Program-made: the position numbers and the translations under genes
Assembly: GCA_014360395.1 (NCBI GenBank)
Contig: JACIXM010000334.1
Span: 1-9,127, forward strand
DNA length: 9,127 bases
Reading direction: 5' to 3'
DNA from: Actinotalea sp.
Lineage (GTDB): Bacteria > Actinomycetota > Actinomycetes > Actinomycetales > Cellulomonadaceae
Shown: piece by piece, positions 1 through 5,829 of the stretch
Numbering within the stretch: position 1 is the stretch's first letter
Layout of the letters: each line of letters starts with the position of its first letter
The notes under the pieces: model-generated
Database searches by the model: none
Told to the model about the DNA's origin: nothing
What the model saw: only the letters and a program-made list of their open reading frames with translations

Positions 1-303
1 CCGCGCCAGGTGCTGGGTGAACGCCGGGTCGGGCACCTCCTCGCCGTCCACGAGCGGCCCCTTGACGTACGCCAGGCCGTCGGTGGCGCCGGCCGGCGGG
101 TGGGCGTCGGCGTCGGCGATGTCGACGACGACGCCGATGCCCTGCTCGCGCACCCACGCGAAGTCGACCGGGCACCCGCCCTGCCACAGGGCGCCGGGCA
201 GCAGCTCCGTCGGCGGGTCGGCGGGCGCGACCCCGGGGAGCTCGACCGGGACCGTCGTCAGGCTGGTCTCGGCGGTGGTCGGGACGTCCGTCTGCAGCGT
301 CAC
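1..303 (-). CDS. Probable dual-specificity-phosphatase-like protein, N-terminal part (3' end outside window)
   Basis: An open frame on the minus strand runs from a GTG (301-303) to the window edge, giving 101 residues without a stop. After a low-complexity lead of about 35 residues it reads ELLPGALWQGGCPVDFAW, then VREQGIGVVVDIADAD, then LAYVKGPLVDGEEVPD. This order (a 'looks like x-Gly-Gly' strand, a helix ending in G-I-x-V-V-V-D, then a Y-x-K-x-P-L-x-D-G strand) is the usual N-terminal half of small cysteine phosphatases of the dual-specificity/tyrosine phosphatase fold. The catalytic H-C-x5-R loop would lie beyond the window, so activity cannot be judged. No strong Shine-Dalgarno precedes the GTG, so the start is a best guess. 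It is transcribed in the same direction as the short ORF at 413-520. The family call is inference from pattern; the coding frame itself is fairly secure. Confidence 0.5.
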   Translation of the reverse strand, partial: MTLQTDVPTTAETSLTTVPVELPGVAPADPPTELLPGALWQGGCPVDFAWVREQGIGVVVDIADADAHPPAGATDGLAYVKGPLVDGEEVPDPAFTQHLAR

Positions 304-412
304 CTCAGCACCGTAACCACGCCCGACGACGACGGCGCGCCGGGCCGACGGCGCAGCGGTGAACGCCGGGCGACGGGACGCGCTCGCAGCAGGGGCGCCG
401 GGCCGGCCCCGG

Positions 413-520
413 TCAGGCGGTCGCGCTGATGACGAGCCCGGCGCACACCAGCACGACGCCCAGACCCAGGACACCCGGGGGCCACCGGCGCCGACCCACG
501 CCCACGGCTCCGGCGCGCAC
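413..520 (-). CDS. Possible very short single-pass membrane peptide
   Basis: A short minus-strand frame ends at TGA (413-415) and encodes a basic stretch (VGRRRWPP) followed by one hydrophobic segment, GVLGLGVVLVCAGLVISATA, ending right after the segment. The R-R-R-W-P-P plus hydrophobic-helix layout is typical of a single-pass protein with its N-terminus inside. Two GTG starts are plausible: 518-520 (35 residues, no Shine-Dalgarno) and 497-499 (28 residues, GGAG 8 nt upstream); the longer is given. It lies 109 bp upstream of the phosphatase-like gene on the same strand and might be cotranscribed. I do not recognise a family. In GC-rich DNA such a hydrophobic frame can arise by chance, so confidence is low. 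Confidence 0.3.
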   Translation of the reverse strand: MRAGAVGVGRRRWPPGVLGLGVVLVCAGLVISATA

Positions 521-567
521 GGCGCGGTGCGCCCGACGATGCTGGAGGGCTGTCGGATCACCGGACC

Positions 568-576
568 GAGGAGGAG
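568..576 (+). promoter_or_regulatory. Strong Shine-Dalgarno (GAGGAGGAG) fixing the GTG start at 579
   Basis: The purine run contains AGGAGG (569-574), complementary to the 16S rRNA 3' end, 4 nt before GTG 579-581. It selects this start over the longer upstream ATG frames, whose residues look like random Arg/Pro/Thr-rich translation. Confidence 0.6.
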
Positions 577-578
577 CC

Positions 579-878
579 GTGACCGCTCGCCCGAGAAGCG
601 CCGCCGTCGTAGCAACGGGCCGGTGGCGCAGCCCGGACGGGGTGCGCCTGCCGGCAGGCGAGGTGCACGCATGGCTGCCGGGCACGAACCAGACCCTCTG
701 CGGCCTGGCGCTGAGCCGGGAGCCGCTCGAGCGGTTCCCGCACGTGCCGTGGGCCGACGCCCAGCCCGCGACCGGGCGCGACGCGGACGAGGTGACGGTG
801 GTGTGCCGACGGTGCGCCGCGGGCATGGGTCACCGGCGCGACGAGCGACGCTGGACGCGGACGAACCCGCGTCCCTGA
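579..878 (+). CDS. Small conserved-looking protein with putative His/Cys metal site
   Basis: This 99-residue protein starts at GTG behind a full AGGAGG. Its composition is protein-like, unlike the upstream extension of the frame: VRLPAGEVHAWLPG, TNQTLCGLAL, ERFPHVPWADAQPATG, VVCRRCAAGMGHRRDERRW. Visible candidates for a metal site are His30, Cys41, Cys76 and Cys79 (C-x-x-C), with His85 nearby. The order His ... Leu-Cys-Gly ... Val-Cys-x-x-Cys recurs in small actinobacterial proteins of unknown function thought to bind zinc; that link is from general memory and no function is established. No signal peptide or membrane segment is seen, so it is probably cytoplasmic. Its TGA (876-878) is 3 nt from the stop of the convergent gene at 882, leaving no room for a terminator between them. 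Confidence 0.65.
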   Translation: MTARPRSAAVVATGRWRSPDGVRLPAGEVHAWLPGTNQTLCGLALSREPLERFPHVPWADAQPATGRDADEVTVVCRRCAAGMGHRRDERRWTRTNPRP

Positions 879-881
879 CGG

Positions 882-1361
882 TCACGGCCCGAGGACCACG
901 GACAGGACGATCAGCCACACCACCACCGCGACGAGCAGCACGGCCGTGACCGCAGGTATCCAGCCCCGCCGCCCATGTCGCGACGCCCGGGCCCCCCTCC
1001 CGACGGCGAGCAGCGCGGGCAGGAGGAACACGGCGCCCGCCAGGACGATCGTGAGGGGCCCGAGCCACACCGGGTCGGGGATTCCCGCTGTGCTGGAATC
1101 GGTACCGAGGAAGCTCGGTGAGAACGCCGCGCTCAGCAGAAGCGCGACCCTGAAGGCGAGAAAGGCGCTGATCGGGAGGAGGGCCACGCCGAGCCACGCG
1201 TCCCGCAGCGCCGCCCTGCCGGGCTCCCACTCGCCGGCGGTCCCCCGGCGACCCGGTGCCGGCCGGCGCTCCGGACCGGGGAGGCCGTGACCCGACTGCC
1301 GGCGAACGGGCTCCCCATGGGCTTCGAGGGGCGGCGCCGAGGGCCGCCGACACCACAGCAC
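882..1361 (-). CDS. Hypothetical three-helix membrane protein, start uncertain
   Basis: The minus-strand frame ending at TGA (882-884) encodes three hydrophobic segments: LGVALLPISAFLAFRVALLL, LGPLTIVLAGAVFLLPALLA and WIPAVTAVLLVAVVVWLIVL. A basic loop (GRGARASRHGRRG) lies between the last two, and the sequence before the first helix (GEWEPGRAALRDAW) looks genuine. I do not recognise a family. The start is a problem: in this frame the only upstream starts are GTG 1359-1361, at the foot of the tRNA terminator stem, and others inside the tRNA. The ATG at 1316-1318 is in another frame. Either the GTG at 1361 is used, a non-canonical start lies around 1200-1320, or a frameshift separates the ATG from the membrane part. 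Codons such as TTT, TCA, GGA, ACA and ATA are more common here than in neighbouring genes, hinting at weaker selection or different origin. Confidence 0.5.
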   Translation of the reverse strand: MLWCRRPSAPPLEAHGEPVRRQSGHGLPGPERRPAPGRRGTAGEWEPGRAALRDAWLGVALLPISAFLAFRVALLLSAAFSPSFLGTDSSTAGIPDPVWLGPLTIVLAGAVFLLPALLAVGRGARASRHGRRGWIPAVTAVLLVAVVVWLIVLSVVLGP

Positions 1362-1395
1362 GAGAGCCCGGACCGTGGCGGTCCGGGCTCTCGTG
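1359..1395 (-). terminator. Perfect 16-bp stem-loop after tRNA-Ser (U-tract-less terminator)
   Basis: Arms 1359-1374 (CACGAGAGCCCGGACC) and 1380-1395 are exact inverted complements with a 5-nt loop (1375-1379). On the minus strand the stem begins 8 nt after the mature tRNA 3' end. No T-run follows, as is common for terminators of high-GC Actinomycetota. It most likely ends the tRNA-Ser transcript. The distal foot coincides with the possible GTG of the 882-1361 gene. Confidence 0.75.
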
Positions 1396-1403
1396 ATCAC
1401 GGG

Positions 1404-1494
1404 CGGAGACGGTGGGATTTGAACCCACGGAGGGGCTTGCACCCCTCACGGCCTTAGCAGGGCCGCGCACTAGACCTGACTATGCGACGTCTCC
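1404..1494 (-). tRNA. tRNA-Ser (anticodon GCU)
   Basis: The 91-nt minus-strand sequence folds into a class II tRNA. The acceptor stem is GGAGACG/CGTCTCC with discriminator G (1404). The anticodon stem is CGGCC/GGCCG around loop CTGCTAA, anticodon GCT at 1456-1458. The long variable arm is GAGGGG/CCCCTC, and the T arm is GTGGG-TTCAAAT-CCCAC. The long variable arm, discriminator G and GCT anticodon all indicate serine; it reads AGC and AGU codons. The 3' CCA is not encoded (CCC follows), so it must be added by CCA transferase. It sits between the terminator hairpin at 1359-1395 and a promoter-like element at 1512-1541. Confidence 0.95.
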
Positions 1495-1511
1495 AGGGCC
1501 TTGCGTCGGTC

Positions 1512-1541
1512 AGGGTACCCGCCGCCGCGACCGCGGAGCAA
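1512..1541 (-). promoter_or_regulatory. Putative tRNA-Ser promoter
   Basis: On the minus strand TTGCTC (1541-1536) is followed by an 18-nt spacer and TACCCT (1517-1512). These resemble housekeeping-sigma -35 (TTGACA) and -10 (TANNNT) boxes. A start about 7 nt downstream, near 1505, would leave a short leader of about 10 nt before the mature 5' end at 1494. Confidence 0.5.
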
Positions 1542-1591
1542 AGGCAGCGCGCGGCCGACGACGACGCCCCGGTCCGGCGCCACACGGCCGC

Positions 1592-2860
1592 TCAGCGCTC
1601 GAACCCCCAGGCCCGGTCCGTGAGGATGCGCGCGGCCGCGAGGCCGATGGCGATGGAGATCACGACGAACACGGCCTGGACGCCGGCGGTCACCGCGACC
1701 TCGGCGTCGCCGTTGTTGAGGCTGACGAAGGTCCGGTACACCGCGGCGCCCGGAACCATGATCACGACCGCGGGGACGGACAGGGTGATGCGGGGCAGCC
1801 GCATCCGCGGCGCCACCACCGCGGCGAGCACGCCGACGACGAACGTCGCGATCATCGTCGCCGCCTGCACGGCCATGCCGACGTCGACGAGCTCCAGGCG
1901 CAGGGTGTTGGCGACCATCCCGATCCCGGCCGCCGCGAGCGCCATCCGGACCGGCGAGTTGAACAGGAGGGCGAACCCGAGCACGCCGAGGAAGCTCGCC
2001 AGCAGGCGCAGCAGCGTCTCGACCACGGGCGGGATCGCGAGCGCTGCCGCCGGGTCCGGGGTCAGGCCGGTGACCCACGAGACCGCCCACACGGCCGTGC
2101 CGGCCGCGAGGAGCACGACCATCGCGTACACCTCGCGGGCGACGCCGGCGGAGAAGTCGAACTTCGCCAGGTCCAGGGCGCCGGTGACCAGCGCGAACCC
2201 GGGGACGAGGAAGAGCACGGCGGACACGTACCCCGCCTCGTGGCCCTGCCCGGCGCCGGACGCCACGGCGTCCAGGGCTTCGACGAAACCGAGGTAGACG
2301 AGGCAGGCGACGGCCGCGGCCAGGCCCGTGACCGCGAACTGGTTCACGTGCCGGTGCAGGAAGTACCGCCGCACGAGCTGGCCGAGGCCCGCGGCGAGGA
2401 AGACCCCCAGCACCTCCACCGGCCCGCCGTTGTTGAGGAAGGCGAACGCCCCGCAGGCGACGGCGGCGAAGAGCGCGTTGAGCAGGGCCGGGTACAGGGG
2501 CCGCAGCCGCTCGATCCGGTCCAGCTCGGCGTTGACCTGCTCGACCGTCGCGCCGGGCCGCAGGCCGTTGGCGAGGTGCGTCAGCTCCTGCAGGCGGTGC
2601 GCGTTGACGCCGATCGACCGGACCTCGGCGACCTCCGTGCGGAAGATCGGCCCGCGGTGCGACGTGGCCGTGATCTCGGTGAGCGTCACGTGGGCCTGGT
2701 GCCGGTCGAGCCCGAGGGCGGCGGCCACCTGCTGCATCGCCGTCTTGACCCGGTAGCTGCCGGTGCCGGAGGCGAGCATCGCCTTGCCCATGCGCAGGAC
2801 CGTGCCGGACTGCCGGATGAGCTGGACGGGCTCGAGCTCGTCCTCACGGGTGCGGGTCAC
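1592..2860 (-). CDS. ThrE-type threonine/serine exporter family membrane protein
   Basis: The 422-residue protein matches the ThrE family, whose known member in Corynebacterium glutamicum exports L-threonine and L-serine across the plasma membrane. The soluble N-terminal part has the family pattern around GKAMLASGTGSYRVKTAM (25-42) and LTEITATSHRGPIFR (60-74). It is followed by about ten hydrophobic segments from residue 124 onward. Two related halves are visible, an N-terminal DUF1212-like part (to about 265) and a C-terminal ThrE_2-like part (about 280-415). Each has a membrane Pro-Gly, P220-G221 in FLVPGFALV and P370-G371 in VIMVPGAAVYR. Length is close to, slightly shorter than, the classic protein of about 490 residues. 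It starts at GTG, with no Shine-Dalgarno but a TAGCCT box 7 nt upstream, so the message may be leaderless. The start is 45 nt past the K+ channel stop on the same strand, so read-through from it is also possible. Substrate is inferred from family only. Confidence 0.88.
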   Translation of the reverse strand: MTRTREDELEPVQLIRQSGTVLRMGKAMLASGTGSYRVKTAMQQVAAALGLDRHQAHVTLTEITATSHRGPIFRTEVAEVRSIGVNAHRLQELTHLANGLRPGATVEQVNAELDRIERLRPLYPALLNALFAAVACGAFAFLNNGGPVEVLGVFLAAGLGQLVRRYFLHRHVNQFAVTGLAAAVACLVYLGFVEALDAVASGAGQGHEAGYVSAVLFLVPGFALVTGALDLAKFDFSAGVAREVYAMVVLLAAGTAVWAVSWVTGLTPDPAAALAIPPVVETLLRLLASFLGVLGFALLFNSPVRMALAAAGIGMVANTLRLELVDVGMAVQAATMIATFVVGVLAAVVAPRMRLPRITLSVPAVVIMVPGAAVYRTFVSLNNGDAEVAVTAGVQAVFVVISIAIGLAAARILTDRAWGFER

Positions 2861-2867
2861 GCAGGTC

Positions 2868-2873
2868 AGGCTA
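2868..2873 (-). promoter_or_regulatory. -10-like TAGCCT for leaderless transcription of the ThrE-type gene
   Basis: TAGCCT (2873-2868, minus) fits TANNNT and lies exactly 7 nt before GTG 2860. That would place transcription start at or next to the start codon. No Shine-Dalgarno is present, which agrees. No convincing -35 box is seen. The 8-mer GCTAGCCT recurs upstream of the K+ channel gene. Confidence 0.45.
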
Positions 2874-2905
2874 GCGACGGCACGCGGGCCCGCCGCAGGA
2901 CCCGG

Positions 2906-3790
2906 CTACCCCTCCACGGCTCGCGCCAGGAGCCGCTCGCGGACCCGCGCGTGCTCCGCCCCGGTCAGCGCGCCCTCCGCCAGCAGCCGGTCGGCGTCGG
3001 CGAGGCGCTGTGCGAGGCGCACCGACTCCTCCGACGACGGCGCGGACCCGCCCCCGGTCTCGTGCGTGGCGTCCGGGGCGGCGCCGACCCGGACGTCGCG
3101 CGCCCCGGACGCAGCGGGGGGCACCGGTTCCGGCGCCGGCGTCCGCTCCGTGCTGAACCAGGCCGCCACGCTCGCGGTGACGACGCCGAGCACCGAGATC
3201 CCCACCACCATGAGCGCGGCGGCGACCGCCCGGCCCAGCCCGGTGACCGGGTAGTGGTCGCCGTAGCCGACGGTCGTGACGGTCACCATCGCCCACCACA
3301 GGGCGTCACCGAACGTCGTGATCGTCGCGCCCTCGGCGTCCCGCTCCACGTCGAGGATCGCGAGCGCCCCGATGGCGATGAGCAGACCGGCGGAGAACAC
3401 CACGGCCTGCCCTGTCCGCACCAGCCCGGAGCCGCGGGTGAACAGGGTGTGGCCGGCGGTGAAGATCCGGAGCACGCGCAGGGGCCGCAGCATCGGCAGC
3501 GCGACCGCCATGACGTCGATCGGGTGCCGCAGCACGTACCGCAGCGGCCGGGGCGCCAGGGCCAGGCGGACCGCGAGGTCGACCGCGAACACGACCCACA
3601 CCGCGACGTTGACCCAGACCAGGACCCGCCCCAGCCATCCCGGCAGGTCGGTCCAGAGCACCTGGGCCGCGTAGACGGCCAGGAAGCCGATGGCGGCACC
3701 CATGAGCCAGGACGCGCTGCGCGTCTCGTAGCGCACGAGCAGCTCGTGGCGGGCCGTCCGTCGGACCGGGTCCGGGGTCGTCGTCGTCAT
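2906..3790 (-). CDS. Voltage-gated (Kv-like) potassium channel with C-terminal SHOCT-like tail
   Basis: The 294-residue protein has six membrane segments and the K+ selectivity filter TVGYGD (173-178), preceded by a Trp-rich pore helix (DALWWAMVTVT). S1 is about 28-46, S2 55-78, S3 86-100, S5 125-147 and S6 184-212. S4 (LRPLRVLRIF) carries only three spaced arginines, R102, R105 and R108. A Pro/Ala-rich linker (215-255) leads to a helical tail (about 256-291) whose LLAEGALTGAEHARVRERLL resembles the SHOCT short C-terminal domain ('L..G.LT..E....+..LL'). As a tetramer it would pass K+ outward on depolarisation. ATG start has ACGGAG 6 nt upstream. It is divergent from the Na+ channel at 3954 across 163 bp and precedes the ThrE-type gene by 45 nt. 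The channel call is firm; gating behaviour and the SHOCT assignment are inference. Confidence 0.9.
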   Translation of the reverse strand: MTTTTPDPVRRTARHELLVRYETRSASWLMGAAIGFLAVYAAQVLWTDLPGWLGRVLVWVNVAVWVVFAVDLAVRLALAPRPLRYVLRHPIDVMAVALPMLRPLRVLRIFTAGHTLFTRGSGLVRTGQAVVFSAGLLIAIGALAILDVERDAEGATITTFGDALWWAMVTVTTVGYGDHYPVTGLGRAVAAALMVVGISVLGVVTASVAAWFSTERTPAPEPVPPAASGARDVRVGAAPDATHETGGGSAPSSEESVRLAQRLADADRLLAEGALTGAEHARVRERLLARAVEG

Positions 3791-3832
3791 GCTGCGCTCC
3801 GTCCGCCCGGCCGTCCCGGGGCCGGCAGCACG

Positions 3833-3838
3833 AGGCTA
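3833..3838 (-). promoter_or_regulatory. -10-like TAGCCT upstream of the K+ channel gene
   Basis: TAGCCT (3838-3833, minus) within GGCTAGCCT would give a start near 3826 and a leader of about 36 nt containing the GGAG Shine-Dalgarno. No clear -35 box is visible. The same GCTAGCCT octamer precedes the ThrE-type gene. Confidence 0.35.
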
Positions 3839-3906
3839 GCCAGGCCGGTGCCGTCGGGTGGCCGTCGCGCGCGGACGGCGACTCCCGGACCGGGCGCCGC
3901 CGCGGC

Positions 3907-3912
3907 TATGGT
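3907..3912 (+). promoter_or_regulatory. -10-like TATGGT upstream of the Na+ channel gene
   Basis: TATGGT fits TANNNT and would start transcription near 3919, giving a leader of about 35 nt with AGGAG at 3945-3949. No good -35 match is seen at 16-18 nt. The opposing -10-like boxes of the two channel genes are about 70 bp apart. Confidence 0.3.
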
Positions 3913-3953
3913 GCGCGTGCCGGGGGCCCGCCACGACCACCGACAGGAGCGGC

Positions 3954-4859
3954 ATGACGACGGACGAGACCGAGGTGCTGCGACGACGCACGGACGTGGC
4001 CCCGTGGCGGCTGCGGCTCGCCGAACGCGTGGAGTCCGGTCCGGTCCAGCGCGTCGTCGTCGCCGTCATCCTCCTCAACGCGGTCGTCCTGGGGCTGGAG
4101 ACGGACGCGCGGGTGATGGACGCGGCCGGCGGCCTGCTCATCGCGATCGACACCGCCTGCCTGGCGGTCTTCGTCGTCGAGCTCGTGGCCCGCCTCGTCG
4201 CCTACGGGCGGTCGTTCTGGTCCAGCGGCTGGCGGGTGTTCGACCTGGTCGTGGTGTCGGTCGCGCTCGTCCCGGGCGGCGGTCCGTGGGCGGTGCTGCG
4301 GGCGCTGCGCGTCCTGCGCGTCCTGCGCCTGCTCACCGTGGTGCCGTCGCTGCGGCGGGTGGTCGCGGCGTTCCTCCACGCCATCCCGGGCCTGCTGGGC
4401 GTCATGGCCCTGCTGGGCGTCCTCTTCTACACCTCGGCGGTGCTGGCGACGAAGCTCTTCGGCGCGGAGTTCCCGCAGTGGTTCGGCAGCGTCGGGGCGA
4501 GCCTGTTCACCCTGTTCCAGGTGATGACCCTGGAGAGCTGGTCGATGGGCATCGCCCGACCCGTGATCGAGGTGTTCCCCTGGGCGTGGGCGTTCTTCGT
4601 GCCGTTCATCATCGCCACGGCCTTCACGGCCCTGAACCTGTTCATCGGGATCATCGTCTCGACGATGCAGGAGCTCGCCGCCCGCCCCGAGCTGGAGGTC
4701 GGCGTCCCCGAGGCGACGGTCCGGGCCGGGGACGACCGCGGCACCGACGACGCGGCTCCGGGGACGCTCGAGCTCGTCGAGCGGCTCGAGGCGGACCTGG
4801 CCGCCCTGCGCGAGCGCCTGGCCGCCGGCGAGGGGACGGCCCGCGCCGACGGGCCCTGA
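3954..4859 (+). CDS. Voltage-gated sodium channel, NaChBac/NavAb type
   Basis: The 301-residue protein is a complete single-repeat bacterial Nav channel. S1 (VVVAVILLNAVVLGLET, Asn42) closely follows the NaChBac S1 pattern. S2 (about 61-84) carries Glu76, and S3 (GWRVFDLVVV) Asp97. S4 has four arginines every third residue, R116, R119, R122 and R125. S5 is about 146-168, and S6 about 209-239 ends LNLFIGIIVSTMQEL. The selectivity filter is T192-L193-E194-S195-W196-S197-M198, identical to the TLESWSM filter of NavAb; Glu194 forms the high-field-strength ring. A C-terminal amphipathic heptad segment (about 271-292, LELVERLEADLAALRERL) matches the tetramerising coiled coil of this family. ATG 3954 is chosen because AGGAG (3945-3949) precedes it and the upstream frame lacks protein character. 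It would admit Na+ at the plasma membrane on depolarisation. Confidence 0.93.
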   Translation: MTTDETEVLRRRTDVAPWRLRLAERVESGPVQRVVVAVILLNAVVLGLETDARVMDAAGGLLIAIDTACLAVFVVELVARLVAYGRSFWSSGWRVFDLVVVSVALVPGGGPWAVLRALRVLRVLRLLTVVPSLRRVVAAFLHAIPGLLGVMALLGVLFYTSAVLATKLFGAEFPQWFGSVGASLFTLFQVMTLESWSMGIARPVIEVFPWAWAFFVPFIIATAFTALNLFIGIIVSTMQELAARPELEVGVPEATVRAGDDRGTDDAAPGTLELVERLEADLAALRERLAAGEGTARADGP

Positions 4860-4880
4860 CCGGCGGGGCCGGAGCCGGTC
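4858..4880. terminator. Possible bidirectional stem-loop between convergent genes
   Basis: GACCGGC (4858-4864) and GCCGGTC (4874-4880) form a 7-bp stem with a 9-nt loop. It begins within the TGA of the Na+ channel gene and lies 12 nt past the DUF1206 stop. The position between convergent genes suits a shared terminator, but the stem is short and lacks a T-run. Confidence 0.4.
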
Positions 4881-4892
4881 GGCGGACCGTCG

Positions 4893-5672
4893 TCAGAGGC
4901 GGGCGTACTTCGCCCGGGCGAAGGAGTACACGCCGTAGGCGACGAACCCGAGCGCCACGAGGACGAGCAGCACCTGCCCGAACGGCGCCTCCCGCAGCGT
5001 CTGCAGCGCGCCGTCGAGGCCCTGCGCCTCCTCCGGGTCGGCCGTGGCCGCGGCGGTCACGAACAGACCGCCGACGACGACGAACGCGACACCCCGGGCG
5101 ACGTAGCCCGCGCGTCCGGCCAGCTCCGCCCAGTGCGGCGGTCGGCTCTGCAGGTCCTCGAGGAACTTCTTCTTCCAGCCCTTGACGATCTGGTAGACGC
5201 CGACGCCGACGACGCCCAGGCCGACGAGCGCGACGAGGACGCGTCCGAACGGCTGCTGCATGAGGGTCGCGGTCATGCCGCTGGTGTCGTCGCTCCCGCT
5301 GCCGCCGGTGACGACCCGCAGCGTCGTTCCCGCCAGCACGAGGTAGGTGACGCCCTTGGCGCCCGCCTTGACCCGCTCCTTCGTCTCGTCCGTGAGGAAC
5401 GCGAAGACGATGTTCCACACGCCCAGCAGCGCGAAGCCGGCGAACGCGATCCACAGCAGGACCGCGCCGAACGGCTGCGCGACGAGCGTCTCCAGCGCAC
5501 CCCCGGCGCTGGCCTCCTGCCCGCCCGAGCCACCCCCGAAGGCCACCTGCAGCGCGATCCAGCCGATGATGATGTTGATGAGGCCGTTCGCGGCGTACCC
5601 GAGGCGGGCGCCCTTGCGGACGGCCGGGTGCCGGAAGGCGCGGGAGGCGGTCCCGTGTGCGGAGGTGGTCAT
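4893..5672 (-). CDS. DUF1206 domain membrane protein (three repeats)
   Basis: The 259-residue protein has six hydrophobic segments arranged as three two-helix repeats, the pattern of DUF1206 proteins of Actinobacteria and some other bacteria; function unknown. Each repeat opens with a Gly-Tyr/Thr-rich helix (RLGYAANGLINIIIGWIALQ; GVTYLVLAGTTLRVV; GYVARGVAFVVVGGLF). After an acidic/Gly linker each continues with a helix containing a conserved P-F-G motif: LVAQPFGAVLL (P67-G69), LMQQPFGRVLV (P141-G143), LREAPFGQVLL (P230-G232). A basic loop (KGWKKKF, 164-170) follows repeat two. The ATG at 5670-5672 is chosen; a GTG three codons upstream (5679-5681) is equally possible, and neither has a Shine-Dalgarno. 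A CACAGT 7 nt before the ATG could be a weak leaderless -10. It converges with the Na+ channel gene. Confidence 0.85.
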   Translation of the reverse strand: MTTSAHGTASRAFRHPAVRKGARLGYAANGLINIIIGWIALQVAFGGGSGGQEASAGGALETLVAQPFGAVLLWIAFAGFALLGVWNIVFAFLTDETKERVKAGAKGVTYLVLAGTTLRVVTGGSGSDDTSGMTATLMQQPFGRVLVALVGLGVVGVGVYQIVKGWKKKFLEDLQSRPPHWAELAGRAGYVARGVAFVVVGGLFVTAAATADPEEAQGLDGALQTLREAPFGQVLLVLVALGFVAYGVYSFARAKYARL

Positions 5673-5759
5673 GACGATCACTGTGGCACCGGCCCCCGCT
5701 GCCCGCGCGCCGAGCCTTCGCGGCCCAGCGCCGGCGCCGGACCGGACCCGGACGCCGGA

Positions 5760-5802
5760 CCGTGGAGAGTTCCCCGCGTCTGGGGCGGGGAACTCTCCAC
5801 GG
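5760..5802 (-). terminator. Perfect 18-bp stem-loop, likely terminator of the esterase gene
   Basis: Arms 5760-5777 (CCGTGGAGAGTTCCCCGC) and 5785-5802 are exact inverted complements around a 7-nt loop (5778-5784). It starts 28 nt after the esterase stop and ends 79 nt before the first possible start of the DUF1206 gene. It therefore separates two same-strand genes. No T-run follows on either strand. Terminator is the simplest reading; protein-binding palindrome is less likely because of its length and position. Confidence 0.7.
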
Positions 5803-5829
5803 TGTGTGCCCGGCGTAGCGGGCGGAGGG

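Noticed and set aside
1404..1494. Integration site at tRNA-Ser
   Set aside because: tRNA genes are common attachment sites, but I saw no second copy of the tRNA 3' end and no integrase or phage gene in the window.
1551..1591. Terminator for the ThrE-type gene (GCGGCCG ... CGGCCGC)
   Set aside because: The arms are 7 bp with a 27-nt gap and only a weak inner stem. Too poor to call in DNA this GC-rich.
1412..5185. Very long plus-strand open frame over the exporter and channel genes
   Set aside because: Its translation is Arg/Gly/His/Asp-rich without family patterns and opposes clearly recognisable proteins. It is an antisense by-product of high GC.
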